A DNA stretch of 64,000 bases from Bin80 sp026709335 (GCA_965200825.1 OZ241385.1:372001-436000), one strand, 5' to 3'; numbered from the stretch's first letter, positions 18,734 through 28,141 are shown. The notes: a model not told the origin generated them from the letters alone. Made by a program: numbers and translations.

Positions 18734-19900
18734 TTAGTCTGCACTGAGCGGCCAGTGCTGGAGGAGTTGCCAACAGAGCAGGAGGGCCCGTGGTACATGG
18801 AAACACCCCTTATATGGTCCCCCCTTGAAGCGGTGAGTGACACGCCCTTCTCGGTCACAGTAACCATACCATTCCCCATATTCTGGATCAACAAAATGGC
18901 TGAAAACATAGTCGTCTATTTTCTGAAAAGATACGAGATCTTTCGAATCAGAGGTATTCGCATAATTAAGCAGGTGTGCATACAGAGCTTCACAATGTGG
19001 CCACCAAAGTTTCATAGACCATTCCAGTTGCACCGGACTGAATCCCTCAGCATCAACAAAGTAATAAAGCCCTCCATGAACATCGTCCCATCCCACCAAC
19101 TGACTATTGCGGATCATGCTTCGGGAAAATTCAATCATGCTTGAGTCTCCAACTTTGGTGGCTGCTTTCTGAAGAAACCAGCCTGCCTCAATCACATGGC
19201 CGGGATTGATCAGTCGCCCGTTTGGCCCATCCAGACGGTGGCCGTCCGGGGACACATATTCAAATGTGTGATTACCGTGTACATGCAATGCGATTCGCTT
19301 AAAGCAATCATTGATTTCGGAGGAACAGTCAGTGCTTATCATCACCTCATCAATCAGATGAAGCAGCATCAAGGGGACTGCGAGCATTTGTGCCGGAGCA
19401 GCACCTGAGAGGGATGGGCGGTTCACTTTGGACCAATCGTAAGCCCAATCCCAAATTCGCTCGACCATTCGCATGGCTTCCTCAAGGTGTTCAGTATGGT
19501 CAATCGCGCGAGCGTATTCTGCCAGAGCCAAAGCGTAGAAACATTCCGAAAATATTTTTCGCTGTTGGTAAATTGGTTGGCCATTGCGCGCGACAGCAAA
19601 AAATACCCGCCCATCAGGGCGAAGGGCATGTTTAGCCAGGAATGTCATTCCGCTTTCGGCAATGGAGAGCCATGATTGACGTGGTTCAACCATGCGATAC
19701 AGTTTACTGAACATCCATACCTGGCGTGCCAACAGCCACATATGTTTCGTAGTATCGTAGACAGTTCCATCCCGATCTAGGTTATTAAATAGCCCTCCAT
19801 ACTTCAAATCTAGGGAATGTTGCTCCCAAAACGGGAGGACACGTTCGAACAATTCTTGCTCATAACGTAGCCGTAATTTATCACGTGCTTGCCTATTCAT
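18734..19900 (-). CDS. AGE-family sugar epimerase (N-acylglucosamine 2-epimerase/cellobiose 2-epimerase-like)
   Basis: The 388-residue protein matches the (alpha/alpha)6-barrel AGE superfamily: YGGLFNNLDRDG, TTKHMWLLARQVWMFSKLY, the histidines in LINPGHVIEAGW and the C-terminal MKLWWPHCEAL and GPYKGCFHVPRALLL. These enzymes epimerise sugars at C2, such as N-acetylglucosamine/N-acetylmannosamine, glucose/mannose or cellobiose. The exact substrate cannot be read from the sequence. It is the first gene of an operon leading into the symporter 6 nt later. Its start is divergent from the Tat-exported TIM-barrel protein, with 190 bp shared upstream DNA. Confidence 0.85.
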   Translation of the reverse strand: MNRQARDKLRLRYEQELFERVLPFWEQHSLDLKYGGLFNNLDRDGTVYDTTKHMWLLARQVWMFSKLYRMVEPRQSWLSIAESGMTFLAKHALRPDGRVFFAVARNGQPIYQQRKIFSECFYALALAEYARAIDHTEHLEEAMRMVERIWDWAYDWSKVNRPSLSGAAPAQMLAVPLMLLHLIDEVMISTDCSSEINDCFKRIALHVHGNHTFEYVSPDGHRLDGPNGRLINPGHVIEAGWFLQKAATKVGDSSMIEFSRSMIRNSQLVGWDDVHGGLYYFVDAEGFSPVQLEWSMKLWWPHCEALYAHLLNYANTSDSKDLVSFQKIDDYVFSHFVDPEYGEWYGYCDREGRVTHRFKGGPYKGCFHVPRALLLCWQLLQHWPLSAD

Positions 19901-20015
19901 CTTTAGGGTATTGAATTGTAGGTGAACCCGTAATTTAGGTCATGCTCTAAATGCTCTACATGGACAAATCAGGTTACGTAGAAGAACTGGCAATGAAGTT
20001 ACGAGTCATTGTTTC

Positions 20016-20044
20016 TTTGCTCATGTGCATATATCATAATTTCC
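20016..20044 (+). promoter_or_regulatory. Possible Bacteroidota-type promoter for the TIM-barrel gene
   Basis: TTTG at 20016-20019, 17 nt, then TAATTTCC at 20037-20044 loosely fit the Bacteroidota TTTG / TAnnTTTG pattern, about 47 nt before the start codon. The downstream element matches imperfectly. Confidence 0.25.
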
Positions 20045-20090
20045 GTAATTTACCGACATCAACAGATTATCCCTCAATAATATCAATACC

Positions 20091-21020
20091 ATGACGCATC
20101 GACGCAATTTTCTAAAAACTGCTGCTACAGCCGCGACAGGGTTTACAGTACTTCCTGCTGCCTCTTCTGAGCTTGTCCAGAGTACTCGACCAAATCCTAT
20201 CGGAGTCTCAACGTACTCATTCTGGCGATTTAACGGTCCAAAGCAAAACTATCCTATTGAGAAGTGTATTGATCAGGCAGCGGCCATGGGATTTGATGGA
20301 ATTGAATTACTGCATATTCAAATGGAGTCCGAAGAACCTGATTATTTGCAGGGTCTCAAGCGAAGAGCTTTTGTGAATGGCTTGGATTTGATGGGGTTTT
20401 CTACGCATCAGGGGTTTGTGTCTCCCGATGCCGAGGAACGACAGCGCAACATCAACGAAACAATTCATCAGATAGAACTCTGCTATGAATTGGGAATTCC
20501 AACGATGCGCCTCAATACAGGGAGATGGGGAACATCCGAATCTTTTACCGCACTCATGGATAATCGGGGAATTGAACCACCACTGGAAGGGTACACAGAA
20601 GAGGAGGCATTTGTATGGGTAATTGATGCGATTGAACGATTGATTCCCAAAGCCCGACAATGTGGAGTACTTCTTGGTTTGGAGAACCACTGGGGACTTG
20701 GACGAACACCTGAAGGAGTGTTAAGAATTGTAGAAGCCATTGATTCCCCTTGGCTCAAGGTCACTCTGGATACGGGAAATTTTTTGGAAGATCCATATGA
20801 TAAACTTGAGAAATTGGCCCCGTATACAATTCTAATGCAGGCCAAGACCTATTATGGAGGAGGAACTTGGTATACACTGGATTTGGATTACTCTCGTATC
20901 GCAGAAATGATGCGCCGACATAACTATGTCGGGTATGTCTCACTGGAATTTGAGGGCAAAGAGAATGAACAGACTGCCATTCCGAAGAGTTTGGAACTCC
21001 TCAGAAATGCATTCAGTTGA
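20091..21020 (+). CDS. Tat-exported TIM-barrel protein, sugar phosphate isomerase/epimerase-like (AP endonuclease family 2)
   Basis: The 309-residue protein begins with a twin-arginine signal (HRRNFLKTAATAATGF) and so is probably exported folded. The rest matches xylose-isomerase-like TIM barrels: GVSTYSFWRF, MGFDGIELLHI, the metal-ligand Glu in LGLENHWGLG, the Asp in VTLDTGNFLEDP and the Glu in GYVSLEFEG. Such proteins include sugar epimerases and keto-sugar enzymes. It is divergent from the AGE/symporter/DUF1080 operon, which suggests shared carbohydrate metabolism. The exact reaction is unknown. Confidence 0.8.
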   Translation: MTHRRNFLKTAATAATGFTVLPAASSELVQSTRPNPIGVSTYSFWRFNGPKQNYPIEKCIDQAAAMGFDGIELLHIQMESEEPDYLQGLKRRAFVNGLDLMGFSTHQGFVSPDAEERQRNINETIHQIELCYELGIPTMRLNTGRWGTSESFTALMDNRGIEPPLEGYTEEEAFVWVIDAIERLIPKARQCGVLLGLENHWGLGRTPEGVLRIVEAIDSPWLKVTLDTGNFLEDPYDKLEKLAPYTILMQAKTYYGGGTWYTLDLDYSRIAEMMRRHNYVGYVSLEFEGKENEQTAIPKSLELLRNAFS

Positions 21021-21059
21021 CCTGGATAGAGATCCTCGAGTAAGCAGAATAGGCTAACT

Positions 21060-21081
21060 TGAGGTGGCAATCACCACCTCA
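21060..21081. terminator. Hairpin after the TIM-barrel gene
   Basis: TGAGGTGG-caatca-CCACCTCA is a perfect 8-bp stem with a 6-nt loop, 39 nt after the stop at 21020. No T run follows, so it may be a rho-dependent or weak terminator. The remaining 21082-21345 stretch shows no gene I can support. Confidence 0.4.
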
Positions 21082-21345
21082 TACATTCTCACACGGATAT
21101 CTACCCGCTTGGGAATTAGTAGACTTCCAACCAGGTGGGACATGCAGATCATCCAAGCATTTGCATGTTAGACAAAGGTCAGTCATGCAGAGCTTGAACC
21201 ATATACTGGAACAAGCTCTGCCGAAAGAAGCCATGCATAGCCTTGGTTGAATCAGAGTGCTTTCGCCGATCCCACCACAGACCTCGGGAGATTATTCCCA
21301 ATAGTCCCAAACGGGTTGATTGCTGTTATGTCCACATCAATCAGG

Positions 21346-21379
21346 CACTTCCCTGTATATGATTTTGAACAGGGAAGTG
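21346..21379 (-). terminator. Hairpin downstream of the cold-shock gene
   Basis: CACTTCCCTG and CAGGGAAGTG form a perfect 10-bp stem with a 14-nt loop, 13 nt past the stop of the cold-shock gene. No U tract follows on the minus strand, so an intrinsic terminator is only probable. Confidence 0.5.
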
Positions 21380-21392
21380 TAGGATTGAAACC

Positions 21393-21605
21393 CTAAATAG
21401 GATCCACGCTTTGCGCCTGGAGGCCCTTATTTCCTTCAGTTACGGAAAACTCTACTCGCTGTCCCTCGTCAAGGGATTTGTAGCCATCTTTGTTGACTTC
21501 TGAGTAGTGTACAAATACATCTTTTTCACCGTTATCCCGCTGAATAAAGCCGTAACCTTTCTCAGAATTAAACCATTTAACGGTGCCTTGCTCGCGATCT
21601 TGCAT
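21393..21605 (-). CDS. Cold-shock protein, CspA family
   Basis: The 70-residue protein is a single cold-shock domain with both RNA-binding motifs: KWFNSEKGYGFIQ (RNP1) and KDVFVHYS (RNP2). The length matches the family. By family it binds single-stranded RNA or DNA and acts as an RNA chaperone. It stands alone, with 360 bp to the upstream DUF4249 gene; a long untranslated leader would be typical for csp genes and could include the inverted repeat at 21726-21752. Confidence 0.93.
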   Translation of the reverse strand: MQDREQGTVKWFNSEKGYGFIQRDNGEKDVFVHYSEVNKDGYKSLDEGQRVEFSVTEGNKGLQAQSVDPI

Positions 21606-21725
21606 AAAAATTATGTCTTTCGACGTCTGATAGAGTGAAGTGTTTTAACCTGTTAGAAGAGATTTCGATGAACTGCAATCACTGCTAACAAGACCTTATA
21701 CGTATACCTGAACTAATAGGTGCAT

Positions 21726-21752
21726 CAATATTTATAAATTCGAAAAATATTG
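21726..21752 (-). promoter_or_regulatory. Inverted repeat upstream of the cold-shock gene
   Basis: CAATATTT-N11-AAATATTG is a perfect 8-bp inverted repeat in an A+T-rich stretch, about 120 nt before the cold-shock start. It could be a leader hairpin, an operator, or the end of the DUF4249 transcript. The rest of 21606-21965 holds no gene I can support. Confidence 0.3.
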
Positions 21753-21965
21753 AGCGAATTACTGAAAAAATCAATAAACTTTCGCCCCAATTCTAGTAGC
21801 CAGGAAATTTGCCAAGAGATGCCGCAGGAGTATCAGGATTTTCACTTGACTTGAAGGGTAATTTCCAGTATGCGAAAGCCACAACTCGAATGAACTGGTG
21901 AAATTGAATCCGATGGCGTTTCGGTTTGACCCGATAGATCAGTCAAATAGGGCGCCAGATCGGGT

Positions 21966-22958
21966 TTACCCGTCATCAAGGCAGGGATCAGGAGGCAATT
22001 GACATTCGAGAGTGTTTTGAGGCATGAGAGGACAGGGGCTCGCAGTGCGATATCCAATATTTCGCAACACAGCCCCTGTCGGGATCCAGCCTATCGAAAC
22101 CGTGTAGCCACCCCCAAAAAAGCCGTATCCATTCTCAATATTTGAGAGTGTGCCTGGCTCAATCAAAAGGTTTGGGTCAAACGAATCATTAGGAGGCGAC
22201 CACTGCTCATCAGCAGCCAAAAAACGGAAATATATTCGCCGTAGTGCAATCAGATCAGTGCGCAAGCAATTAAGCGCAAATTTCTCTTGAACAAGTGCAA
22301 AATCTTCGCGCAAGTTCACATCATAGATCCAACCATCTGCTGTAGATTCTTCTTGGCCTGAGTAGGATACCTCAACGGGCAATGGAATTCCAGCTGGCGT
22401 AACGGATCCGGGTGGCCATGGATTTCCGGGAGGCAAAGTGACTGCATCATACAGAACAAACACATCCACGAGGTTCGGGGGCTTACCAATAATCTCGACA
22501 GGAACAATGGTACGATTACGCTCATCAGTGAGTTGGACGTCAACAGATGGGGGAATTGTAACCTCTGCACTGGATTCAGCACCATCAGAACGCCGGACTG
22601 AAAGACGATAACTTTTTTCATATTCGGCGCTGAATTTTGCCTCAAACACATACCCGCCAGTACTGTCATTATCAATAGAATTATCTGCCTTACTGAGGTT
22701 CCATGTGTGAATCTCTCCTGTGGTCAGGTTGGTTGAGGTTACGGCTGCGTCAATTTGTGCAGAAGGATCCACATTAAATTGATCTCTAATTGGAAATACA
22801 CGAATCCGCTGGACTTCAGCATTGGCGTCCAGGTAGCCCCAAATCGTGAATGGGCGATCTTCACCAATGATAGGATCAATGGATTGATCACAACTGCTGA
22901 CCATTACAGTCATGAGCAGAATCATCATACGAGCGAAGAAGAAATGAATCCAGTGCAT
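21966..22958 (-). CDS. DUF4249-type outer-membrane lipoprotein, partner of TonB-dependent receptor
   Basis: The 330-residue protein has a lipoprotein signal ending in SSC, followed by DRPFTIWGYLDANAEVQRI. It shares its layout with the lipoprotein at 9305-10195: the TGEIHTW, RRSDGAES and GYGFFGGGY motifs. The C-terminal tail is extended and cysteine-containing (SPCPLMPQNTLECQLPPDPC), which the other copy lacks. Its ATG overlaps the receptor stop by 1 nt (TAATG), so the two are co-translated. It should sit in the outer membrane beside the receptor. Confidence 0.85.
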   Translation of the reverse strand: MHWIHFFFARMMILLMTVMVSSCDQSIDPIIGEDRPFTIWGYLDANAEVQRIRVFPIRDQFNVDPSAQIDAAVTSTNLTTGEIHTWNLSKADNSIDNDSTGGYVFEAKFSAEYEKSYRLSVRRSDGAESSAEVTIPPSVDVQLTDERNRTIVPVEIIGKPPNLVDVFVLYDAVTLPPGNPWPPGSVTPAGIPLPVEVSYSGQEESTADGWIYDVNLREDFALVQEKFALNCLRTDLIALRRIYFRFLAADEQWSPPNDSFDPNLLIEPGTLSNIENGYGFFGGGYTVSIGWIPTGAVLRNIGYRTASPCPLMPQNTLECQLPPDPCLDDG

Positions 22959-25261
22959 TAAAATTCAAATTTTATACCAGCAGTGGGAATGATTGGTAAT
23001 TGATAATTCCGCTCGGTTGTAAATACGTCGAGTGAAAACAAATTGGATTGGTTATAGATGTTTATCACACCGGCTTGGATTGTAATAAATGAATCATCAC
23101 CATATTGAAATACACGGTCAACGGATATGTCCAGCCGATGGTAATTGGGTAGAATTCCCTCATAGGGTCGGTCATAGATGATTCGAAGTACACCCGGGTC
23201 AGAAGCAACATCTACGGGGCCATCCAGCAAGATGAAGCCATCAAACCCTCGAATCTGGTTATAAGGTAAACCGCTTCCGAAATTCCATCGAGCGCTGAAA
23301 TCAAAATTCTTCCATGTGAAGTTGATGAGTGCATTGATTTGATGCCTACGGTCATGGGGCGGGCGATATCGAAGCTCGTTTGAGTCAAACCAGATTGGAA
23401 TGAATTCCTGCATGGCATTGTATTCCACAGAGGAAAGGCCATAATTGACGAAGCTATAGAAGGTTGCTCCTCGAAACTCCAATCGCAAGTCAGCTCCCAG
23501 AGCGCGCCCGGATGCTTCCTGGAGGCGTGTGGTAAATCGGGGAAATGCTGTCCATTCGGAGACAAATAAGCTGGAAAAATTCTTGTAGAATAATTCCACA
23601 GATATATTGATGTTTTTATAGAGTGAGGTACTGTATCCAAGTAATCCATGAACTGAATTTGGAAGAGATCCCGTAGGGGATCCAGTCCATGCAGTAAACA
23701 CATTGGTGGCGTCCCTGCGGTCATTCAGCCCCACCATTTCCTGACGATAGAGGCCTCCAGCCACGCTGAATTGATGTTGATCCAGTTCATAGATGATCCG
23801 CACTCGCGGTTCAAAATGAAATCCCTGGTCCCCCAAGAATTCTGCGACCAAGCCGGCGCGCCCCTTCAGTCTGGAGCTAAAGCTAAATTCAGGCTCAAAG
23901 TAGGCGCCGGTTGAAAGAACTCGATCACTGCTGAAATCCAAATTTTGAAAGAGTCCATCCAAGCGTGCATCAAGTCTCGGTGCACGAAGATGGAATCCCC
24001 AGTCCACATTTGTACGGCGACCGTAGTTGGTGAGGTTGACGGAGAGATTAAACCCATCGATAGCACTGGAACGGTTCGCTTCCTCCTTAGGGCCTCGTTC
24101 CATATTCAGGAGAGATACTGAAAAAAGAACCTCCCCCAGCATGGGCAGGCTTGGAGGCGCTACCAGCCAGCGCGCACCATATGCTGTATTGTTCCAGCGA
24201 ATTTCGTCACTGTCTTCATGGGCGGCGACCCCTAGCGTACCGCGGTCATATGTGTGGATAGCGCTTACTGAAGCTTGGTGACTATCGCTGATAATCCAGT
24301 GAATTTTCCCAAAAAAATCTCCAAAATTATAGGGGACCGGTTGACTGACATAGCTGGATGCTACTCGTTCAATGGTTGAAGCACGTCCCGAAAGCAGATA
24401 AGACATCCGACCTCGACTTACAGGTCCTTCAAGGATTCCCATACTCACGAAAGGGGCCGCTGAAAATGTTCTGCGTGATTTTTGCAAGTTCCCATTACGA
24501 GTGTATACATCTATAACCGAGGACATCCGGCCTGAGTATCTGCTGCTAAATGCTCCTGCATGGATGTCTGCATTTCGGAGTAGGTCTGAGGAAAAAGCTG
24601 AATAAAATCCAAGAATATGAAAGGGCTGATAGATATACATCCCATCCAGTAAAGTCAGGTTATGAGATGGTTCGCCGCCGCGAATAAATACTTGGCCGCC
24701 TCGATCGCCAATCGACACAACTCCCGGCATGGCAGAGAGATAGGAAACAAGGTCTCCCGAGACATCCGGTGTTGGTACGAGATCCAAGTCAGCTGGCCGG
24801 ACTGTTTGAATCCCTGCGGCAATGGTTGCCCCTCCTTCACGTTCCCCCTCAATCACAAGTCCATCCAATTCAACACCAGGAGAGAGTGAGATAGAGAGTC
24901 GTTCAACCTGATCTTTACCCAAGTCCAGAGTATCTACAAACGTTTCATAGCCGATGAACGAGGCCCGCAGAAACCATCGACCTGGTTGAAGCCGGACAAC
25001 AATAAAAAAGCCATCATCATTGGCAACGCCTCCTCGCAAGTTCCCCGCAGCATCCCGAAGAGCGATGTTTACCCCTTGGAGTGCCTGACCGTCAGAGGCA
25101 TCAGTTACGAACCCTCTGACGGAGGATGTCTGTGCTTCTGCAGATGACGTATGAAGGAACAGTAATCCAACCGACAACAAAAGACTAACAGGTATGAATA
25201 ACCGATTCCTGTAGGTTGATGATTTGTTCGATGATTTCGTGTGTGTAACCGTAGATTTCAT
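22958..25261 (-). CDS. TonB-dependent outer-membrane receptor with carboxypeptidase-regulatory-like N-terminal domain
   Basis: The 767-residue protein has a signal peptide ending near SSAEAQ, a CarboxypepD_reg-like domain (SSVRGFVTDASDGQALQGVN), a plug (DVSGDLVSYLSAMPGVVSIG, FIRGGEPSHNLTLLDGMYIY) and a beta barrel ending in GIKFEF. It is closely related throughout to the receptor at 10197-12452, pointing to duplication of a receptor/lipoprotein pair. The start overlaps the subtilase stop by 4 nt, so protease, receptor and lipoprotein form one operon. Uptake of peptides released by the protease is inferred. Confidence 0.9.
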   Translation of the reverse strand: MKSTVTHTKSSNKSSTYRNRLFIPVSLLLSVGLLFLHTSSAEAQTSSVRGFVTDASDGQALQGVNIALRDAAGNLRGGVANDDGFFIVVRLQPGRWFLRASFIGYETFVDTLDLGKDQVERLSISLSPGVELDGLVIEGEREGGATIAAGIQTVRPADLDLVPTPDVSGDLVSYLSAMPGVVSIGDRGGQVFIRGGEPSHNLTLLDGMYIYQPFHILGFYSAFSSDLLRNADIHAGAFSSRYSGRMSSVIDVYTRNGNLQKSRRTFSAAPFVSMGILEGPVSRGRMSYLLSGRASTIERVASSYVSQPVPYNFGDFFGKIHWIISDSHQASVSAIHTYDRGTLGVAAHEDSDEIRWNNTAYGARWLVAPPSLPMLGEVLFSVSLLNMERGPKEEANRSSAIDGFNLSVNLTNYGRRTNVDWGFHLRAPRLDARLDGLFQNLDFSSDRVLSTGAYFEPEFSFSSRLKGRAGLVAEFLGDQGFHFEPRVRIIYELDQHQFSVAGGLYRQEMVGLNDRRDATNVFTAWTGSPTGSLPNSVHGLLGYSTSLYKNINISVELFYKNFSSLFVSEWTAFPRFTTRLQEASGRALGADLRLEFRGATFYSFVNYGLSSVEYNAMQEFIPIWFDSNELRYRPPHDRRHQINALINFTWKNFDFSARWNFGSGLPYNQIRGFDGFILLDGPVDVASDPGVLRIIYDRPYEGILPNYHRLDISVDRVFQYGDDSFITIQAGVINIYNQSNLFSLDVFTTERNYQLPIIPTAGIKFEF

Positions 25262-28110
25262 CGAACTCGTATGAAGCGTCCGGTATGCAAAGAATTGCCA
25301 TCAGGAGAATCAACTATCAATCGATAGAGGTATGTCCCTGAGGGAAGGGATAAGTTACGGAGATTGATTTCTCGGTTCCAGCCCGCGGATACATCAATAG
25401 GCGAAAGTAGTAGGGTGCGCCTACCCGTCACATCCAAAACCTCAACGGCTACACGGGCAGGATGGGGTAAATCAAACTGTATTCTGGTAGATGTTCGAAA
25501 CGGGTTTGGGTAGTTGCCTTGTAGAGTAAACTCCGTAGGTAAGACAGTTTTTTGCTCAATGGATACGGAGGGAGTGCATCTCGGGCCGGCAACAGTTTGG
25601 ATCATGCTCAACCACGCTTGAAACTCATCATTCGACGGAGCACATAGACCTGAATTACCATTAAAACGCAAAATAGAAAGCCCTTGCAGTTGCAGAAAGC
25701 TACGAGGAATTGAACCTGATAATTGATTGTTGTATAGATCCAGCCATTCTAGATTTATCAGATTGCCTAATTCGGGCGGAATCTCCCCCATCAGTTGATT
25801 GGAGTGCAGCCCCATGGTTTTCAATCCTGTCAGATCTCCCAGTTCGGGTGGAATCGGGCCGGTAAGCTGATTGCCCCACACCCGCAACAATTTCAGATTC
25901 ACTAAATCCCCCAACTCAGGCAGAATCGGACCAATTAGCTGATTAGAATGTAATCCCAGCTGTTCCAATGTTACCAAGTTTCTCAGTTCGAGTGGAATCG
26001 GGCCAGTAAGTTGGTTACGACCCAGGTTCAGATATTCCAGATTTGCCAAATTTTCCAACTCAGATAGAATCGAGCCGGTCAGTTTATTGCGCCACAGGTT
26101 CAGATTTTTTAGATTTGTCAGATTTCCCAATTCAGATGGAATCGGGCCGGACAACTGATTATCACTTAGATCCAACGATCTCAGCATTGCTAGGTTACCC
26201 AGTTCAGGCGGAAGTTGACCAGTCAGGGAATTTCTGGAAAGGTCAATTCCAATCAGAATTCCGTCACGACAAGATAGGCCATGCCATCCAGCACACCGAA
26301 TGCGTTCAGGCATAGTACCATTAACATCCCAACCTGAGTTGCTGTCCCATTGATCCCCATTCGTTGAGACATAGAGTGCTCTTAAAACTTGATGTAAGTC
26401 TGCCACCGATTGGTTGACTGACATGTAAAGTAATCCTGCAATGTCCAAAAATGCGCCGTCCTGGACCTGAACTAGGAATCGAGTCAGTTGATTTGTTGGG
26501 CTATTGGGTGCCACTTGGAATTCAAATTCAACCGTGACGGAATCTCCCTTGCCAAGAAAGCCAACCGAGACTTCACGGGTCTGCCAATTCAAAAACGGAT
26601 ATAATCCTATCTCCGCGATAGAAATACGAAGTTGATGTGCGTCTATCAGATAATTTGTGAGGGTCGCTTTTACGGTCACAGAGTCTCCAGGCGAAATTAT
26701 GAAATCACCATCGTTATCTGTCCAGTTTGAGTTTATGAGTCTCACTGCGGGGGAGGAGGGAATCTCTTGAACCGCCTTCAGTGCATTTACGAACCCATGC
26801 CCCATCTCACCAGTGTATGAGGGATTATCTCTGTCTATGTTTTCGCTGGTAAGTCGAATATGCTCTCGAATCATATCCGGTGTCCAATCGGTATGCTTGG
26901 TTTTCACCAGAGCTGCGATGCCTGCTACAAGCGGGCTGGCTAGAGATGTTCCACTCGCAGTTCTATATCCTCCCTTCAATCCAGTAGTCCAAACTCCTGA
27001 TCCTGGCGCGAATACACTAACATTTTCCCCATAATTTGTGAAGCCTGTCAGCTTTCGAGTATTTTTTTGGGTTGCCCCCACTGATAACACTCGCGGATGC
27101 GATGCAGGAGAGAGAAGGGCCCAATTCCTGGATTCATTGCCTGCTGCCGCTACGATGAGGGCCCCCAGATCTGTCGCCAGATCTAAGGTTTCATTTTGGA
27201 AGCGAGATCGCACACGGCGGCTGATACTTCCCCAACTTGTGTTAATGATGTCTGCACCATTCGCTGCGGCATATAGAATCCCCTCATAACCAAAGCCACC
27301 AGTCACACGAGAATTAAATGAAGCGTCGATATGCATGATCTCCGCATTCCAAGCCGCCCCCGCAATACCTATGTCGTTGTCTGCCATTGCTCCCACTGCT
27401 CCTGCGACAATGGTACCGTGATTGTAGTCATAAAAATTTGTGGGATCATTGTTCGTATCATCCCCATTGGCAAAGTTCACGCCATGCACATCATCAATAA
27501 ATCCGTTGTTGTCATCATCAATTCCATTATCAGGGATTTCATTAGGATTCGTCCATACATTGCCGATAAGATCTTCGTGTTTCCAGTTAGCCCCCGAATC
27601 TACGATTGCAATAACAACCCGAGGAGAACCATCTTCTGCTTTAATCACATTCCAAGCCTCAGGTATGCGTAATTGTTGGAGTTCGGTTTGATTGGCATAT
27701 AATGGATCATTTGGAATCGTACTCTGGTGATAGGTCAGTGTGCGTTGAATCCCCACAGGTTCAGCATAAATCACTCCATCGGCCTTAGATAGGTCCTTTA
27801 CAACCTGTTCAGGTTCTATCTTTGCATGATAGCGCACATAGTAGGTGCGGCGGAGCGCCAAGATGTTTTGTCGCGTCTTCGGTGTAGGCTCCACATGATC
27901 CAGAAACGGATACACACGCTCAATGGAGTGAATTTGATACAGCGTGGCTTTAGTGTCAAATTCCTGGAGGCCTGTACGGATCCCCGCTTTATATGCCACC
28001 TCCGGTGCGAATTGTACTACAATCACGCCAGAAACATACTCAGGCTGATCTTGGGCGATTGCCGTAGGAGAAAAGAAAGCCGATAGAAGTAGTAATAACC
28101 GGATTCTCAT
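25258..28110 (-). CDS. Secreted S8 subtilisin-like protease with leucine-rich repeats and T9SS sorting domain
   Basis: The complete 950-residue protein has a signal peptide (1-19, ending AIA), an N-terminal propeptide-like region (about 20-130) and a subtilase domain with Asp171 (AIVDSG), His231 (NHGTIVAG), Asn325 and Ser389 (GTSLASP). A GNGIDDDNNGFIDD-like acidic loop may bind calcium. Eight 24-residue leucine-rich repeats (617-808) follow, then a T9SS type A domain beginning at NYPNPFRTSTRIQFDLP. It should be secreted by T9SS and anchored or released at the surface. It leads an operon with a TonB receptor and DUF4249 lipoprotein. The window-start protease is a diverged relative. Confidence 0.92.
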   Translation of the reverse strand: MRIRLLLLLSAFFSPTAIAQDQPEYVSGVIVVQFAPEVAYKAGIRTGLQEFDTKATLYQIHSIERVYPFLDHVEPTPKTRQNILALRRTYYVRYHAKIEPEQVVKDLSKADGVIYAEPVGIQRTLTYHQSTIPNDPLYANQTELQQLRIPEAWNVIKAEDGSPRVVIAIVDSGANWKHEDLIGNVWTNPNEIPDNGIDDDNNGFIDDVHGVNFANGDDTNNDPTNFYDYNHGTIVAGAVGAMADNDIGIAGAAWNAEIMHIDASFNSRVTGGFGYEGILYAAANGADIINTSWGSISRRVRSRFQNETLDLATDLGALIVAAAGNESRNWALLSPASHPRVLSVGATQKNTRKLTGFTNYGENVSVFAPGSGVWTTGLKGGYRTASGTSLASPLVAGIAALVKTKHTDWTPDMIREHIRLTSENIDRDNPSYTGEMGHGFVNALKAVQEIPSSPAVRLINSNWTDNDGDFIISPGDSVTVKATLTNYLIDAHQLRISIAEIGLYPFLNWQTREVSVGFLGKGDSVTVEFEFQVAPNSPTNQLTRFLVQVQDGAFLDIAGLLYMSVNQSVADLHQVLRALYVSTNGDQWDSNSGWDVNGTMPERIRCAGWHGLSCRDGILIGIDLSRNSLTGQLPPELGNLAMLRSLDLSDNQLSGPIPSELGNLTNLKNLNLWRNKLTGSILSELENLANLEYLNLGRNQLTGPIPLELRNLVTLEQLGLHSNQLIGPILPELGDLVNLKLLRVWGNQLTGPIPPELGDLTGLKTMGLHSNQLMGEIPPELGNLINLEWLDLYNNQLSGSIPRSFLQLQGLSILRFNGNSGLCAPSNDEFQAWLSMIQTVAGPRCTPSVSIEQKTVLPTEFTLQGNYPNPFRTSTRIQFDLPHPARVAVEVLDVTGRRTLLLSPIDVSAGWNREINLRNLSLPSGTYLYRLIVDSPDGNSLHTGRFIRVR
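25687..26262 (-). repeat. Array of eight 72-bp leucine-rich-repeat units
   Basis: The stretch is exactly 8 x 72 bp and encodes 24-residue plant-type LRR units (LDLSDNQLSGPIPSELGNL is typical). It is three units shorter than the array at 1404-2195. Confidence 0.85.
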
Positions 28111-28133
28111 AGCTTCCGGATGGGTTGATGGAT

Positions 28134-28141
28134 CAAACTTA
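28134..28141 (-). promoter_or_regulatory. Possible -7 element of a Bacteroidota-type promoter for the subtilase operon
   Basis: On the minus strand TAAGTTTG matches the TAnnTTTG consensus exactly, 23 nt before the subtilase ATG. I could not find a well-spaced upstream TTTG element, so the call is weak. The rest of the gap to 28329 shows nothing else I can support. Confidence 0.3.
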
